From Billgrantia lactosivorans (lineage in GTDB: Bacteria > Pseudomonadota > Gammaproteobacteria > Pseudomonadales > Halomonadaceae), in the NCBI RefSeq assembly GCF_003254665.1, contig NZ_QHGY01000002.1:355517-419516 (forward strand): DNA of 64,000 nucleotides, read 5' to 3'. Positions 16,601 through 25,078 of the stretch are shown here, one piece after another. Below the pieces are notes generated by a model. That model made no database searches. It was not told the origin of the DNA and saw nothing but the letters and a program-made list of their open reading frames with translations. The position numbers and the translations under genes are program-made. Every line of letters begins with the position of its first letter. The stretch's first letter is position 1.

Positions 16601-17766
16601 AACACGATCTCAAAGTCCCGGTCGCGAATGGTGCGATGCAAAGCATTGTGCTCAACGCTCCGGCGCAGTTCAAAACGGCAACGCTGGGGATGGTGCTGCC
16701 GCGCAAGGCGCTCTCGGCCGCGCATGTGGTGTGCGACCCGCATATTGATGTTGTCCCGTTTGCACATAGTGCCATCGATATGGATGCCACCCAGCGCTAT
16801 CGCGAATATCTATGGAGCCTAGGGCTAGGCGTGGCAGAAGCCATGGACACAGCTCAGCGCGGGATGGGACTCAGCTGGGGCGACGCTCAGGAACTCATCG
16901 CGGAGACTCTGCACAGAGCCCGAGGGCTGCCGGGAGCGGAAGTCTATAGCGGCGTGGGCACGGATCATTTGCCAGCCGAGGAGATGCCGCTTTCGCGTGT
17001 CGTCGAGGCTTATCAGTCACAGTTGGAGTTCGTCGAGACGCGCGGTGGGCGGGTCATTCTTATGGCGAGCCGCGCGCTAAGCGCCTCAGCCAAGTCCTAC
17101 GAAGATTATTCCTTCGTCTATCGCGAAGTGCTAAGTGCAGCACGCCAGCCGGTCATCCTCCACTGGTTGGGGCCAATGTTCGATCCTGCTCTCACGGGGT
17201 ATTGGGGCGAGCACGACCTTGAACGGGCTATGTCGCGCTGTTTGGATGTGATTCACGAACACGCTGATAAGGTCGAAGGCATCAAGATATCGCTGCTCGA
17301 CAAGACGCTGGAGATCGAAATGCGTCGCCGCTTACCAGCGGGTGTCAGCATGTTCACCGGGGACGATTTCAACTACCCAGAGCTGATCGCCGGCGATGGC
17401 GCAAGCCACAGCGATGCCCTGTTGGGTATCTTCGACCCCATCGCACCGGCTGCTTCTGCCGCGTTACGGGCGCTGGGCGATCAGGACACGCAAACCTTCC
17501 GCGCCACTCTCGATCCGACAGTGGCGCTGGCGCGGGAGATCTTTCGCGCCCCGACTCAGTATTACAAAACGGGTGTCGTCTTTCTCGCCTGGCTCAATGG
17601 GCATCAGGAGCATTTCACCATGGTGGGCGGCCACCAAGGGGCGCGCTCCATCCTCCATCTTTCGCGCGTCTTTGCACTCGCCAACGATTGCGGACTCCTT
17701 AGCCATCCGGAAATGGCGCGTGAACGAATGCGGATACTGCTCGAGCTTCATGGAGTTTGGCAATGA
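16597..17766 (+). CDS. DUF993 family protein (dihydrodipicolinate-synthase-like)
   Basis: A 389-residue protein that matches the DUF993 pattern throughout: AAHVVCDP, then LWSLGLGVAEAMDTAQRGMG, VILMASRALS, PVILHWLGPMFDPAL with GYWG, GIKISLLDKTLE, MFTGDDFNYPELI, and FLAWLNGHQEHF. The family is annotated as related to DHDPS-type class I aldolases. Here the Lys of V-E-G-I-K-I-S is a candidate Schiff-base residue (inference). Its reaction is not established to my knowledge. It is usually found beside a sugar-phosphate-isomerase-like gene, as here, with ATGA overlap to that gene and to MaoC. Likely a C-C lyase or hydrolase of the island pathway. Confidence 0.85.
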   Translation: MKHDLKVPVANGAMQSIVLNAPAQFKTATLGMVLPRKALSAAHVVCDPHIDVVPFAHSAIDMDATQRYREYLWSLGLGVAEAMDTAQRGMGLSWGDAQELIAETLHRARGLPGAEVYSGVGTDHLPAEEMPLSRVVEAYQSQLEFVETRGGRVILMASRALSASAKSYEDYSFVYREVLSAARQPVILHWLGPMFDPALTGYWGEHDLERAMSRCLDVIHEHADKVEGIKISLLDKTLEIEMRRRLPAGVSMFTGDDFNYPELIAGDGASHSDALLGIFDPIAPAASAALRALGDQDTQTFRATLDPTVALAREIFRAPTQYYKTGVVFLAWLNGHQEHFTMVGGHQGARSILHLSRVFALANDCGLLSHPEMARERMRILLELHGVWQ

Positions 17767-18620
17767 ACCACGCAAGTGTCGGTCTCTGCCTGAACACGGC
17801 GACGACCCGCCTTCAGTGGGATTTCGCACAGGCTGTCGACGGCTATAGTCGCCTCGGAGTGGCTGCCATTTCACCGTGGCGTCACGAGATCCAGGCCTAT
17901 GGACCGGCCAAAGCGGGACGCCTCCTGCGCGAGGCTGGATTGCCTGCGCTTGGTCTTTGTCGCGGAGGTGGGTTCCCTGCGCAGGATGGAGAGTCGTTCA
18001 GGCGTCATATCGACGACAACCGCCTTGCGATCGAGGAAGCGCACGCTATTGGCGCCAAGTCTCTGGTTCTAGTTTGCGGTGGGCTCCCTGAAGGCAGCCG
18101 CGACCTGCCCTCGGCGCGACAACACGTCATCGATGCAATCGCCGAAATTCTGCCCGAGGCGAGACAGGCGGGAGTCAAGTTATCGATCGAGCCTCTACAT
18201 CCGATGTATACAGCGGATCGAAGCTGCATCTCGCTGCTGTCCCAGGCGTTGGATATTTGTGAACAGCTTGAGCCCACGAAAGAGGGTTGGTTAGGCGTGG
18301 TTGTCGATGTGTACCACGTTTGGTGGGACCCTAATCTTGAGGACTCTCTTAAGAGAGTCACATCGAAACAGCTACACGGCTTTCACATCAACGACTGGCT
18401 TTATAAGACCCAGGATCTGCTGGAAGATCGAGGAATGATGGGAGACGGGATCATAGATTTGCCCTGGCTTGCGGATCGTGTCAAAGCGAGTGGCTTTGGT
18501 GGACTACCTGAAGTAGAGATTTTTTCCCGCTATTGGTGGGGGCAAGACCCCGAATACGTTGTGCAAACCTGTCTAAAAAGAAGTGCATCCGTGCGTGAAC
18601 GCATGACCGATTCCGTATAG
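17763..18620 (+). CDS. Sugar phosphate isomerase/epimerase (xylose-isomerase-like TIM barrel)
   Basis: A 285-residue AP-endonuclease-2 type TIM barrel. Metal-site blocks are visible: SIEPLHPMYTADRSC (Glu and His around residue 145), VVDVYHVWWDPN (Asp and His), LHGFHINDWL (His, Asp), and PEVEIFSRYWW (Glu near the end). These are the usual divalent-metal ligands of IolE/IolI and tagatose-epimerase-like enzymes. The ATG at 17763, with GGAG seven bases upstream, overlaps the DUF993 stop. The pair probably works on one ring- or sugar-like intermediate (inference). Last gene of the operon, as a long non-coding stretch follows. Confidence 0.88.
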   Translation: MNHASVGLCLNTATTRLQWDFAQAVDGYSRLGVAAISPWRHEIQAYGPAKAGRLLREAGLPALGLCRGGGFPAQDGESFRRHIDDNRLAIEEAHAIGAKSLVLVCGGLPEGSRDLPSARQHVIDAIAEILPEARQAGVKLSIEPLHPMYTADRSCISLLSQALDICEQLEPTKEGWLGVVVDVYHVWWDPNLEDSLKRVTSKQLHGFHINDWLYKTQDLLEDRGMMGDGIIDLPWLADRVKASGFGGLPEVEIFSRYWWGQDPEYVVQTCLKRSASVRERMTDSV

Positions 18621-19014
18621 AGGCGTTCCGGCTCTGTCTGTACTGTCCGATTTGCCTTTGGCGATGATAGCCATTGAGTCACGCTAAGGTCGCCAAGTCC
18701 GGTGACGCAACAGAGTTCGTATTCGGTGAGGCTAGCGAGGCTTAAGATCCGCGAGAGCCGCGAGATGAAATGCATTGGCAACACCGATATCCGCCGCGCC
18801 ATCGTTCTCACCGCCACAGCGGCTCCTTCAGGTTGTGCTTGATGATTATTTGCATCCGGGCTCGCATCACCTCGAACGAGAATATCGCGACGATCCTCCA
18901 AATTCGACTGGCTTCCGGCCGCCGCATGGCGGCCTTGCTAGCGGAGTTCCGCCACCGGGTTCTTTACGAGCCGAATTCTTATAACCCCATCCGTTCGTCG
19001 TAGAGGAGTGCCTC
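18621..19014. other. Non-coding or decayed stretch between the island operon and ttuD
   Basis: About 394 bases without an intact gene. The minus strand between 18660 and 18900 is open and reads like decayed coding sequence, but I cannot assign a family. The last 30 bases carry the ttuD ribosome site (TAGAGGAG). This gap probably marks the right boundary of the transferred AT-richer segment, since the following genes are again strongly GC-rich. Confidence 0.45.
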
Positions 19015-20355
19015 ATGGTCGCCATACCATCCCCGTCGTCTCCCGACCCCGCCCTGCCGGTGCCGCTGAAATATCCTTCAAGTTGGTTGCGAGGCCTCGC
19101 CGACCTGGCCGTACGCGCAGTGCACCCCGATAGTCTGCTGCCCGGTGAGCTGCCCGCGCCGCCCCCCGGTCGCACTCTTGTGGTGGGGGCAGGTAAGGCG
19201 GCCGCCGCAATGGCCGTAGCCCTGGAGCGCGCCTGGCTGGCCCACCAGCCCGAGGCGCCGCTACAGGGACTGGTGGTGACTCGCTACGGTCATGGTTCAC
19301 AGGAGCAGGATACTACCTGCAAGCGCATCGAGGTGCTGGAGGCGTCCCACCCCATGCCCGACGGCCTCAGCGAGCAGGCCGCCCGGCGGATGCTCGAGGC
19401 CGTCGAGCCTCTGGGCGAGGAGGATCTGCTGATCGCGCTAATCTCCGGCGGAGGTTCGGCACTGATTAGCTTGCCAGCTCAGGGAATCGCGCTGGCCGAG
19501 AAGCAGGCCATCAATCGCGAGCTACTGCGCTGCGGGGCGCCAATCCGCGAGATCAATACCGTGCGCCGCCACCTTTCGGTGATCAAGGGCGGCCGCCTGG
19601 CCGCCGCTGCCCACCCGGCCCGGGTATTGACCTGGCTGATCTCCGACGTACCAGGCGACGATCCTACCCTGGTCGCCTCGGGGCCGACCCTGCCGGATGC
19701 CACCTCGCCGGCGGATGCCCTGGGGATCCTCGAGCGGCACGGGATCGCCATATCCGACGCCGTGCGGCACCACCTTCAGGCCGCCGGCCGGGCACCGGCG
19801 ATGGGTGATGCGGGCTTCGCCCGCGACCGCTCGCGGGTGCTGGCCCGTGGCTGCGACGCCCTCGCGGCGGCGCAGCGTGGCGCCGAGTCGGCCGGCGTCG
19901 CGGTGTGCGTGCTGGGCGACGACCTGGAGGGGGAGGCCCGCGAGCTGGGCCGCGCCCAGGGGCACCTGGCGCTGGCCGCTCAGGAGGGGCTGGAACAGCC
20001 GTTGCTGATCCTCTCCGGCGGCGAGACCAGCGTCACGATGACCGGCGACGGGCGGGGCGGGCGCAACGTCGAATACCTGCTGGGCCTTTTCGACGCCGTC
20101 CGCGGTGCCCCTGGCATCCATGCCCTGGCCATCGACACCGACGGCATCGACGGTTCCGAGGACAACGCCGGGGCGCTGTTTCTCCCCGAGGACTGGGCCC
20201 GCGCCCGGGAGCAAGGCCTCGACCCCTCCGATTTTCTGTCACGCAACGATGCCTATACTTTCTTCCAGGGCCTGGATCGGCTCATCATGACCGGGCCGAC
20301 TCGTACCAACGTCAACGATTTCCGAGCCATTCTGATCTTGCCGAGGACACCATGA
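19015..20355 (+). CDS. ttuD: Glycerate 2-kinase (MOFRL family, annotated as hydroxypyruvate reductase)
   Basis: A 446-residue protein of the GckA/TtuD family. The N-terminal kinase domain has [52 protein letters not shown], and [16 protein letters not shown]. The C-terminal MOFRL domain has [19 protein letters not shown] and ends with [15 protein letters not shown]. The family phosphorylates glycerate at C2, giving 2-phosphoglycerate for lower glycolysis. In many proteobacteria the order is gcl-hyi-glxR-ttuD-pyk; here only ttuD and a broken pyk remain. The gene looks intact. It may drain glycerate made by the upstream island (inference). It overlaps the pyk remnant start by four bases (ATGA). 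Confidence 0.88.
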   Translation: MVAIPSPSSPDPALPVPLKYPSSWLRGLADLAVRAVHPDSLLPGELPAPPPGRTLVVGAGKAAAAMAVALERAWLAHQPEAPLQGLVVTRYGHGSQEQDTTCKRIEVLEASHPMPDGLSEQAARRMLEAVEPLGEEDLLIALISGGGSALISLPAQGIALAEKQAINRELLRCGAPIREINTVRRHLSVIKGGRLAAAAHPARVLTWLISDVPGDDPTLVASGPTLPDATSPADALGILERHGIAISDAVRHHLQAAGRAPAMGDAGFARDRSRVLARGCDALAAAQRGAESAGVAVCVLGDDLEGEARELGRAQGHLALAAQEGLEQPLLILSGGETSVTMTGDGRGGRNVEYLLGLFDAVRGAPGIHALAIDTDGIDGSEDNAGALFLPEDWARAREQGLDPSDFLSRNDAYTFFQGLDRLIMTGPTRTNVNDFRAILILPRTP

Positions 20356-21367
20356 CGCTTCCCCCGCACGCCCCCATTCATGAGCCTATCCGCCGCACCA
20401 AGATCGTCGCCACCTTGGGGCCGGCCAGCGACCGCGAGGGCGTCCTGGAGGCGATGATCAAAGCCGGTCTCGACGTGGTGCGCCTCAACTTCTCCCACGG
20501 ATCGGTGGACGATCATCGCCAGCGCCTGGCGCGGCCGAGCGCATCGGCTACTACAAACAGCTGATCGAGGATGTCAAGGGCGGCGACCGCCTGCTGCTCG
20601 ACGATGGCCGCCTGGTGCTCGACGTCGTCCGCGTGGTGGGCAAGGAGATCCACACCAGCGTGGCCGTGGGCGGCAAGCTCTCCAACAACAAGGGCATCAA
20701 CAAGCAGGGCGGCGGGCTGTCGGCGCCGGCGCTGACCAACAAGGACAAGGCGGACCTCGAGACCGCCGTGGAGATCGGCGACGCCCAGCTGAGCGGCACC
20801 CAGAAGCGCATCATCAAGCAGGCCCGTACGCTGAACCGTGCGGTGATCACCGCCACGCAGATGATGGAGTCGATTATGACTCGCCCTTGCCCACCCGCGC
20901 CGAGGTGTTCGACGTGGCCAACGCCGTGCTCGACGGCACCGACGCGGTAATGCTCTCGGCCGAGACCGCCGCCGGCGACTTCCCAGTGGAGACCATTGAG
21001 GCCATGGATCGGGTCTGTCTGCGCCAATCACCTCGCGGGCGTCAGCGCCATCGCCTGCATGACCGCCTCGGGCTATACGCCGCTGATCGCTTCGCTAATC
21101 AGCTCAGGGTTGCCGATCGTCGGCCTCGCCCACAACCCGGTTGACCAGCGGCGCATGGCACTGTATCGCGGCGTGGTATCGTTGCCCTTCGACACCAGTG
21201 ACATGCAAGCGAACGACCTCAACGACCATGCTCTGGCGCGACTGGTCCGCCACGGCATCGCCGGACCCGACGATCATGTCATCCTGACGCGCGGCGACCA
21301 CATGAACGCCCATGGCGGTACCAACACCATGAAGTTTCTCAATGTGAACCCCGGCCACGTGCGCTGA
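20352..21367 (+). pseudogene. pyk: Pyruvate kinase pseudogene with multiple internal deletions
   Basis: The start is intact: [18 protein letters not shown] and [13 protein letters not shown] (active-site Arg and Ser). Near 20530 it jumps to [19 protein letters not shown], losing roughly fifty codons. [17 protein letters not shown] near 20760 fuses two distant segments and deletes the region with the catalytic Lys and the metal-binding Glu and Asp. A frameshift lies near 20880 before [21 protein letters not shown] further deletion near 21020 joins R-V-C-L to [19 protein letters not shown]. The normal C-terminus NTMKFLNVNPGHVR follows. About 1,016 bases remain of an expected roughly 1,440. It cannot encode an active kinase. 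Confidence 0.9.
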
Positions 21368-21494
21368 GACAAGCTCCGATCGGCTTTACAGAGGTTGCTC
21401 CAAGCCGGTGTCAGTTGCAGGGCGGTATCAGCTTGATGGTGACATCGACCTTCCCCCTGGTTTAGGTCCGCTATCAATGTGAGGCACCTCTGCT

Positions 21495-22312
21495 TCATGC
21501 GCATTGCTCGGCATACGCTACCGGTGGCAAGTAGCCCAGCGAGCTGTGCGGTCTGACATGGTTGGGGTGGGTTCTTCATTGTGTGATTTCGTGTCGTGCA
21601 TCCGCCAGGCTCAAGAACCAGTCCTGATTGAGACAGCCGTCTCGGAACTTGCCGTTGAAGCTCTCGCTGAACGCATTCTGCGTCGGCTTGCCCGGCTGGA
21701 TGAAGGCCAGCGTCACCTTCCACTACGCGCCCAAAAGAACATTGGCCTTACTGTCAGCTCCGGCCCGTTATCGCAAGCAATCGAGACTGGCAGTGAGCGC
21801 TGCTGCGCGATCTCGTCCAGGGACCGGGCCAGCCGACGTCCCGAGATAGACGTGTCCACCAACTGGCCGACACACTCGCGGCTGAAGTCGTCCACGATGT
21901 TCAGCACACGAAAGCGGCGTCCCGAGGTCAACTGGTCCGAGACGAAGTCCATCGACCAGCGCTGGTTGGGCCTGTCCGGCAGTGGCATCGGTGTCCTCGG
22001 CCGGAGCAGCCGTTTGCGCCGCCGGGTTCGGGCCTGAAGACCCTGCTCGCAGTACAGTCGGTAGGTCCGCTTGCGATTGATCACCAGGCCCTCCTGGCGC
22101 AACAAGGCATGCAGCAGCAAGTAGCCATAACGGGGATAGCAGGTCGCCAAGGTTTGCAGGCGTGCCCGAAGCGGCTCATCGTCACGCGGCATGGCCCGGT
22201 ACCGAGCCACCGTTCTTGTCAGGTCCAGCAATCGGCAGGCACCTCGCTGGATGAGCCAGCCGCCAGCCACCAGGTGCTTCACCGCACGCCGCTTTGCTTC
22301 GGGCGTCACCAC
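21495..22312 (-). pseudogene. IS3-family transposase OrfB, frameshifted
   Basis: The first 185 or so codons carry the N-terminal HTH_21 region and the integrase core, with WSMDFVSDQL (first Asp) and IACDNGPE (second Asp). Near 21716 the frame shifts. Reading on gives [12 protein letters not shown], then [10 protein letters not shown] with the final catalytic Glu. A stop and probable small deletion follow near 21575, before VRPHSSLGYLPPVAYAEQC and the stop at 21495. All three DDE residues survive but not in one frame, so the transposase is inactive. Confidence 0.8.
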
Positions 22313-22572
22313 TTTCCCGAGACGATCTCCTTGAGGGCGGCATTGTCGAGAGCGCTTTCCGGCAGCAGCTTCTTGAGCCGGGCGTTCTCAGCCTCCAACT
22401 CACGCAGGCGTTTGGCCTCCGAGACGTCCATGCCGCTGTACTTGGCCTTCCAGCGGTAGAGGATCTGCTCGGTCACGACATTCTGCCGGGCAAGCTCGGC
22501 GACCGAGACGCCATGCTCGTTGGCCTTGAGGATGCTGATGATCTGCTCTTCGGTATGTCGGTTACGCTTCAT
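22306..22572 (-). CDS. IS3-family transposase OrfA
   Basis: An 88-residue protein starting MKRNRHTEEQIISILKANEH. The helix-turn-helix (residues about 5-50, with V-A-E-L-A-R-Q-N and LYRWKAKYSG) and the following leucine-rich coiled coil RLRELEAENARLKKLLPE are typical of IS3 OrfA. OrfA normally combines with OrfB by programmed frameshifting to make the active transposase. Its stop overlaps the GTG start region of orfB by a few bases. It is intact, but orfB is not. Confidence 0.85.
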   Translation of the reverse strand: MKRNRHTEEQIISILKANEHGVSVAELARQNVVTEQILYRWKAKYSGMDVSEAKRLRELEAENARLKKLLPESALDNAALKEIVSGKW

Positions 22573-22795
22573 CGCGAGATCTCCTGCTATCAAGGTAAAC
22601 GTAGCGGAAATCTCTCGTTGGCGGTGGACCGGTTTCTGGGGGGAAGGTCACAAGAAATCCGAGGCCCTTCAAAAGCGTTGCACTTGGTATTTGAGGTTGT
22701 CCTATGCTCCGAAGACGTGTTCATAAGGATACACACGCCAGGCTATACGTTTTATTAAAAATAGTTACGTCCTAAGAAGTGACTGATTCAAGGCA

Positions 22796-23128
22796 TTATC
22801 GATGACTAACTGGTAGGAACGCTCCATTGAAGAGGCGTTCGGCCTCTTCTATCGAGTCGACGCCGATCGCAATGCTCGCCCCCTTGATGCCTTCGTAGGG
22901 CGCAGGGCTGCAGGGGGAGTTGTCCGACGCCATCAGCAACTGGTCGCCAATACGCAGTCGGGCATGCATGACAAGATTGCCGGCCTCTTCGGGTATCTCC
23001 ATGCCTTCGCTGGCAGGCATTTCGGCATAGGTCGCCATAGCCTCGAGCTTGGCGTCGAAGCAGCGCTGGTAGAACTCGAAGGCTTCGCGACAGTTGTCGT
23101 TGAAGATCAGGTAGGTGGAAAGCTGCAT
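22796..23128 (-). pseudogene. PhnB-like VOC-fold protein, C-terminally truncated
   Basis: The start MQLSTYLIFNDNCREAFEFY at 23128, after GGAGACCCACC, is the normal beginning of PhnB/3-demethylubiquinone-methyltransferase-like proteins. The middle part G-D-Q-L-L-M-A-S-D-N and SIAIGVDSIEEAERLFN also fits. After R-L-F-N-G the sequence stops resembling the family and ends at codon 110, where members usually continue another 30-40 residues with a W-x-x-x-F-G region and a D-x-F-G-x-x-W block. The missing end lies on the side facing the IS3 element 150 bases away. The protein may be non-functional. Confidence 0.65.
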
Positions 23129-23262
23129 GGTGGGTCTCCAGGGGGTTGTTGTCGGTGTCACCTCCCTTCGTCGCTTCAACGTAGGCGATTTCGACACGCA
23201 CCGATCATTTGCTTTCTGCCAGATGTTGGAGGCGGGCGGCCTGCTGGTCCTAGCTCAAGAAT

Positions 23263-23307
23263 GAGCGCAGCTACCCGGTAAGTAAGGGCTTACCGGTAGC
23301 TGCGCTC
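23263..23307. repeat. Long imperfect inverted repeat, terminator or operator
   Basis: Left arm GAGCGCAGCTACCCGGTAAG and right arm CTTACCGGTAGCTGCGCTC pair almost perfectly, with one bulged base, around a six-base loop. The site lies between the monooxygenase stop (23319) and the PhnB-like start (23128), both on the minus strand. It could terminate the first or control the second. Its core matches the repeat at 24191-24224. Confidence 0.55.
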
Positions 23308-23318
23308 CTTTCTAGCCG

Positions 23319-23669
23319 TCAGGCCCTGTCATGACGCTCGCGGCTGTCGGCCGGGGCCTGTTCGCGTTCGTGCATGCCGTAGTCGCGCATCACCGTGGCC
23401 ACGCGCAGGCGATAGTCGTCGAAGACCACATCACGGCCCTGGGTCTGGGCTGCGCGGTGGCGCTCGAGCTGGCGCCACTGGGCGACGGCCTGCTCGTCAC
23501 GCCAGAAGGAGAGCGAGAGGATCTTGCCCGGCTGGGTGAGGCTCTCGAAGCGTTCGATGGAAATGAATCCGTCGATCTCATCGAGCAGCGGACGCAGGCT
23601 GGCGGCGATATCGAGGTAGTGGTCGCGGCGGCCGGACTTGGGAATGACTTCGAAGATGACGGCGATCAT
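23319..23669 (-). CDS. Antibiotic-biosynthesis-monooxygenase (ABM) family protein
   Basis: A 116-residue dimeric alpha-beta-barrel protein starting MIAVIFEVIPKSGRRDHYLD at 23669. A start twelve bases upstream is also possible, as the ribosome site is weak. The family core is visible: RPLLDEIDGFISIERFES, then SLSFWRDEQAVAQWRQLERH, and AQTQGRDVVFDDYRLRVA. Members act as cofactor-free monooxygenases or heme-degrading/stress proteins. The physiological role cannot be read from sequence. It sits between two VOC-fold genes on the same strand, with an inverted repeat downstream. Confidence 0.75.
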   Translation of the reverse strand: MIAVIFEVIPKSGRRDHYLDIAASLRPLLDEIDGFISIERFESLTQPGKILSLSFWRDEQAVAQWRQLERHRAAQTQGRDVVFDDYRLRVATVMRDYGMHEREQAPADSRERHDRA

Positions 23670-23722
23670 GAGGCGTTCCATTCTGTCGTTGTTATATTTT
23701 CTCAATACTACCTACGCAGGCT

Positions 23723-24139
23723 TCAGGTCGCGATCTCGTCGTAGCCGCGATTCAGGAATTGCACGAAACAAAAACCATGGCCGAAGGGGTCGGCCATCAG
23801 TGCAAGCCTGCCCCAGGTCTCGGAGGCGATGGGTTGCTCCTGGATGGCGCCGGCTGCGATGGCCCGTTCCACCGCGGCGTCGATGTCCTCCACAACCACG
23901 TCCAGGTGCACCGGCGTCCAGTGGCGGGTGTAGTGGCGCTGCGCGCCGGGCACGGGTTCCCCCGCGGGGTAAGCCGGCGATCCGGTGGTTTTGGTCAACA
24001 AATAGATCGGTGCCGGGCCACCGATCAGCTCGACGCCGTCGTCGCCGAAGCGGCGGCCGAGTTCGAGGTCGAACGCCTGCACATAGAAGAGAATGCCACG
24101 CTCCAGATCGTCCACGTCCAGGTTGACGAGAAATTCCAT
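23723..24139 (-). CDS. VOC-fold (glyoxalase/bleomycin-resistance type) protein
   Basis: A 138-residue protein starting MEFLVNLDVDDLERGILFYV at 24139, behind GGAGG. The earlier in-frame codon at 24190 would place the start inside the inverted repeat. The paired beta-alpha-beta-beta-beta modules of the VOC fold are evident: FYVQAFDLELGRRFG in the first, then TPVHLDVVVEDIDAAVERAI and DPFGHGFCFVQF in the second. His and Glu-type metal ligands are partly present (H of V-H-L-D-V). Function is unassigned: dioxygenase, isomerase and resistance proteins all share this fold. Confidence 0.75.
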   Translation of the reverse strand: MEFLVNLDVDDLERGILFYVQAFDLELGRRFGDDGVELIGGPAPIYLLTKTTGSPAYPAGEPVPGAQRHYTRHWTPVHLDVVVEDIDAAVERAIAAGAIQEQPIASETWGRLALMADPFGHGFCFVQFLNRGYDEIAT

Positions 24140-24190
24140 ACCGCCTCCTGCCAACGATTCAGATCGAGTTTGGCCGGCAATGTCGACCAA

Positions 24191-24224
24191 GCGCTACCCG
24201 GTGAGTAAGTGCTCACCGGGGCGC
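24191..24224. repeat. Inverted repeat upstream of the VOC gene, related to 23263-23307
   Basis: GCGCTACCCGGTGAG and CTCACCGGGGCGC pair around TAAGTG. The core CCGGTGAGTAAGTGCTCACC closely resembles the core of the repeat at 23263-23307 (CGGTAAGTAAGGGCTTACCG). It lies 52-85 bases upstream of the VOC start, where an operator would be expected. Confidence 0.55.
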
Positions 24225-24307
24225 TAGGCAATGTGTGAAGGGTAGCAGGCCACTGAGGTGTCCGCTGTTCAGGAAGCGGTGTCGGCAGCCGCACCGCTTC
24301 CTGATCA

Positions 24308-25078
24308 TCAGGTGCGGGTGATGGAGACACCGCCATCGGCCAGCATCGCCGTGCCGGTGACGAAGCTGGCCTCATCGGAAGCCAGGTAGAGCGCCGCTCG
24401 GGCGATCTCTTCCGGCGTGGCCATGCGCTTGAGGGCGTGCAGGTTCTCGACGAAGGCCAGGACTTCCGGGCCGGCGTCGGGGGCATTGGTGATACTGGCG
24501 GGCGTCTCGGTGCCGCCCGGCAGCAGGGCGTTGACCCGAATGCCGTTGGGCCCCAGCTCTGCAGCCAGGCATTTCATCAGGCCCAGGATGCCGGCCTTGC
24601 TGGCGCCGTAGGCCGCCATGCCGGGCATGCCGACGGTATGCCCGACGAAGCTCGAAGTGAAGAGCAGGCTGCCACCGCCGCGTTGCAGCAGCGCCGGGAC
24701 CTGATACTTGGCCCCCAGGAAGGCGCCGTACAGGTTGGTATGCATGACGTCGTGCCAGTCGCTCGATGTCATGTCCTGTAGCGGGCCCATCGGCCCGACG
24801 ATGCCGGCATTGTTGCAGGCGATATCGAGCCCTCCGAAGCGCTCAAGAGCGGTAGTGACCAGGCGTTGCGATAAGCGCTCGTCGCATACGTCCCCGGTGA
24901 TGGCAACGGCAGTGCCGCCGTCGCGCGTGATGGCCTCGACCAGGGCGTCGAGTTCGTTCTGGCGACGGGCGCTCACTATCAGGCTGGCGCCTTCGCTGGC
25001 GAACAGACGAGCGGTGGCATGACCGATTCCCGAGCTGGCCCCGGTGACGATGGCGATCTTTCCGGCGAGTCGTTTCAT
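24308..25078 (-). CDS. Short-chain dehydrogenase/reductase (SDR)
   Basis: A 256-residue classical SDR. The NAD(P) loop is VTGASSGIGHATA at about residues 11-23, followed by NNAG near residue 88 and a catalytic set of Ser (LLFTSSFVG), Tyr and Lys (AAYGASKAG). The C-terminus TGTAMLADGGVSI is standard. The Arg-containing S-A-R-R-Q after beta2 suggests preference for NADP (inference). The substrate is unknown. It is the upstream member of a same-strand series with VOC, ABM and PhnB-like genes, separated by inverted repeats, so partly independent expression is likely. Confidence 0.88.
   Translation of the reverse strand: MKRLAGKIAIVTGASSGIGHATARLFASEGASLIVSARRQNELDALVEAITRDGGTAVAITGDVCDERLSQRLVTTALERFGGLDIACNNAGIVGPMGPLQDMTSSDWHDVMHTNLYGAFLGAKYQVPALLQRGGGSLLFTSSFVGHTVGMPGMAAYGASKAGILGLMKCLAAELGPNGIRVNALLPGGTETPASITNAPDAGPEVLAFVENLHALKRMATPEEIARAALYLASDEASFVTGTAMLADGGVSITRT

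Larger units (their letters stand above)
21447..22649 (-). mobile_element. IS3-family insertion sequence (decayed)
   Basis: The element runs between imperfect terminal repeats. The left end starts GACCTTCCCCC at 21447. The right end, read in reverse, starts GACCTTCCCCCC from 22649. Between them are orfA (22306-22572) and a frameshifted orfB (21495-22312), both on the minus strand. No clear target duplication is visible (ATC on the left, ACA on the right), so one flank may have been rearranged since insertion. It lies between the pyk pseudogene and a truncated VOC-fold gene. Confidence 0.75.

Noticed and set aside
21440..22656. Target-site duplication around the IS3 element
   Set aside because: Bases outside the two terminal repeats do not match over three to five positions, so no duplication can be claimed.
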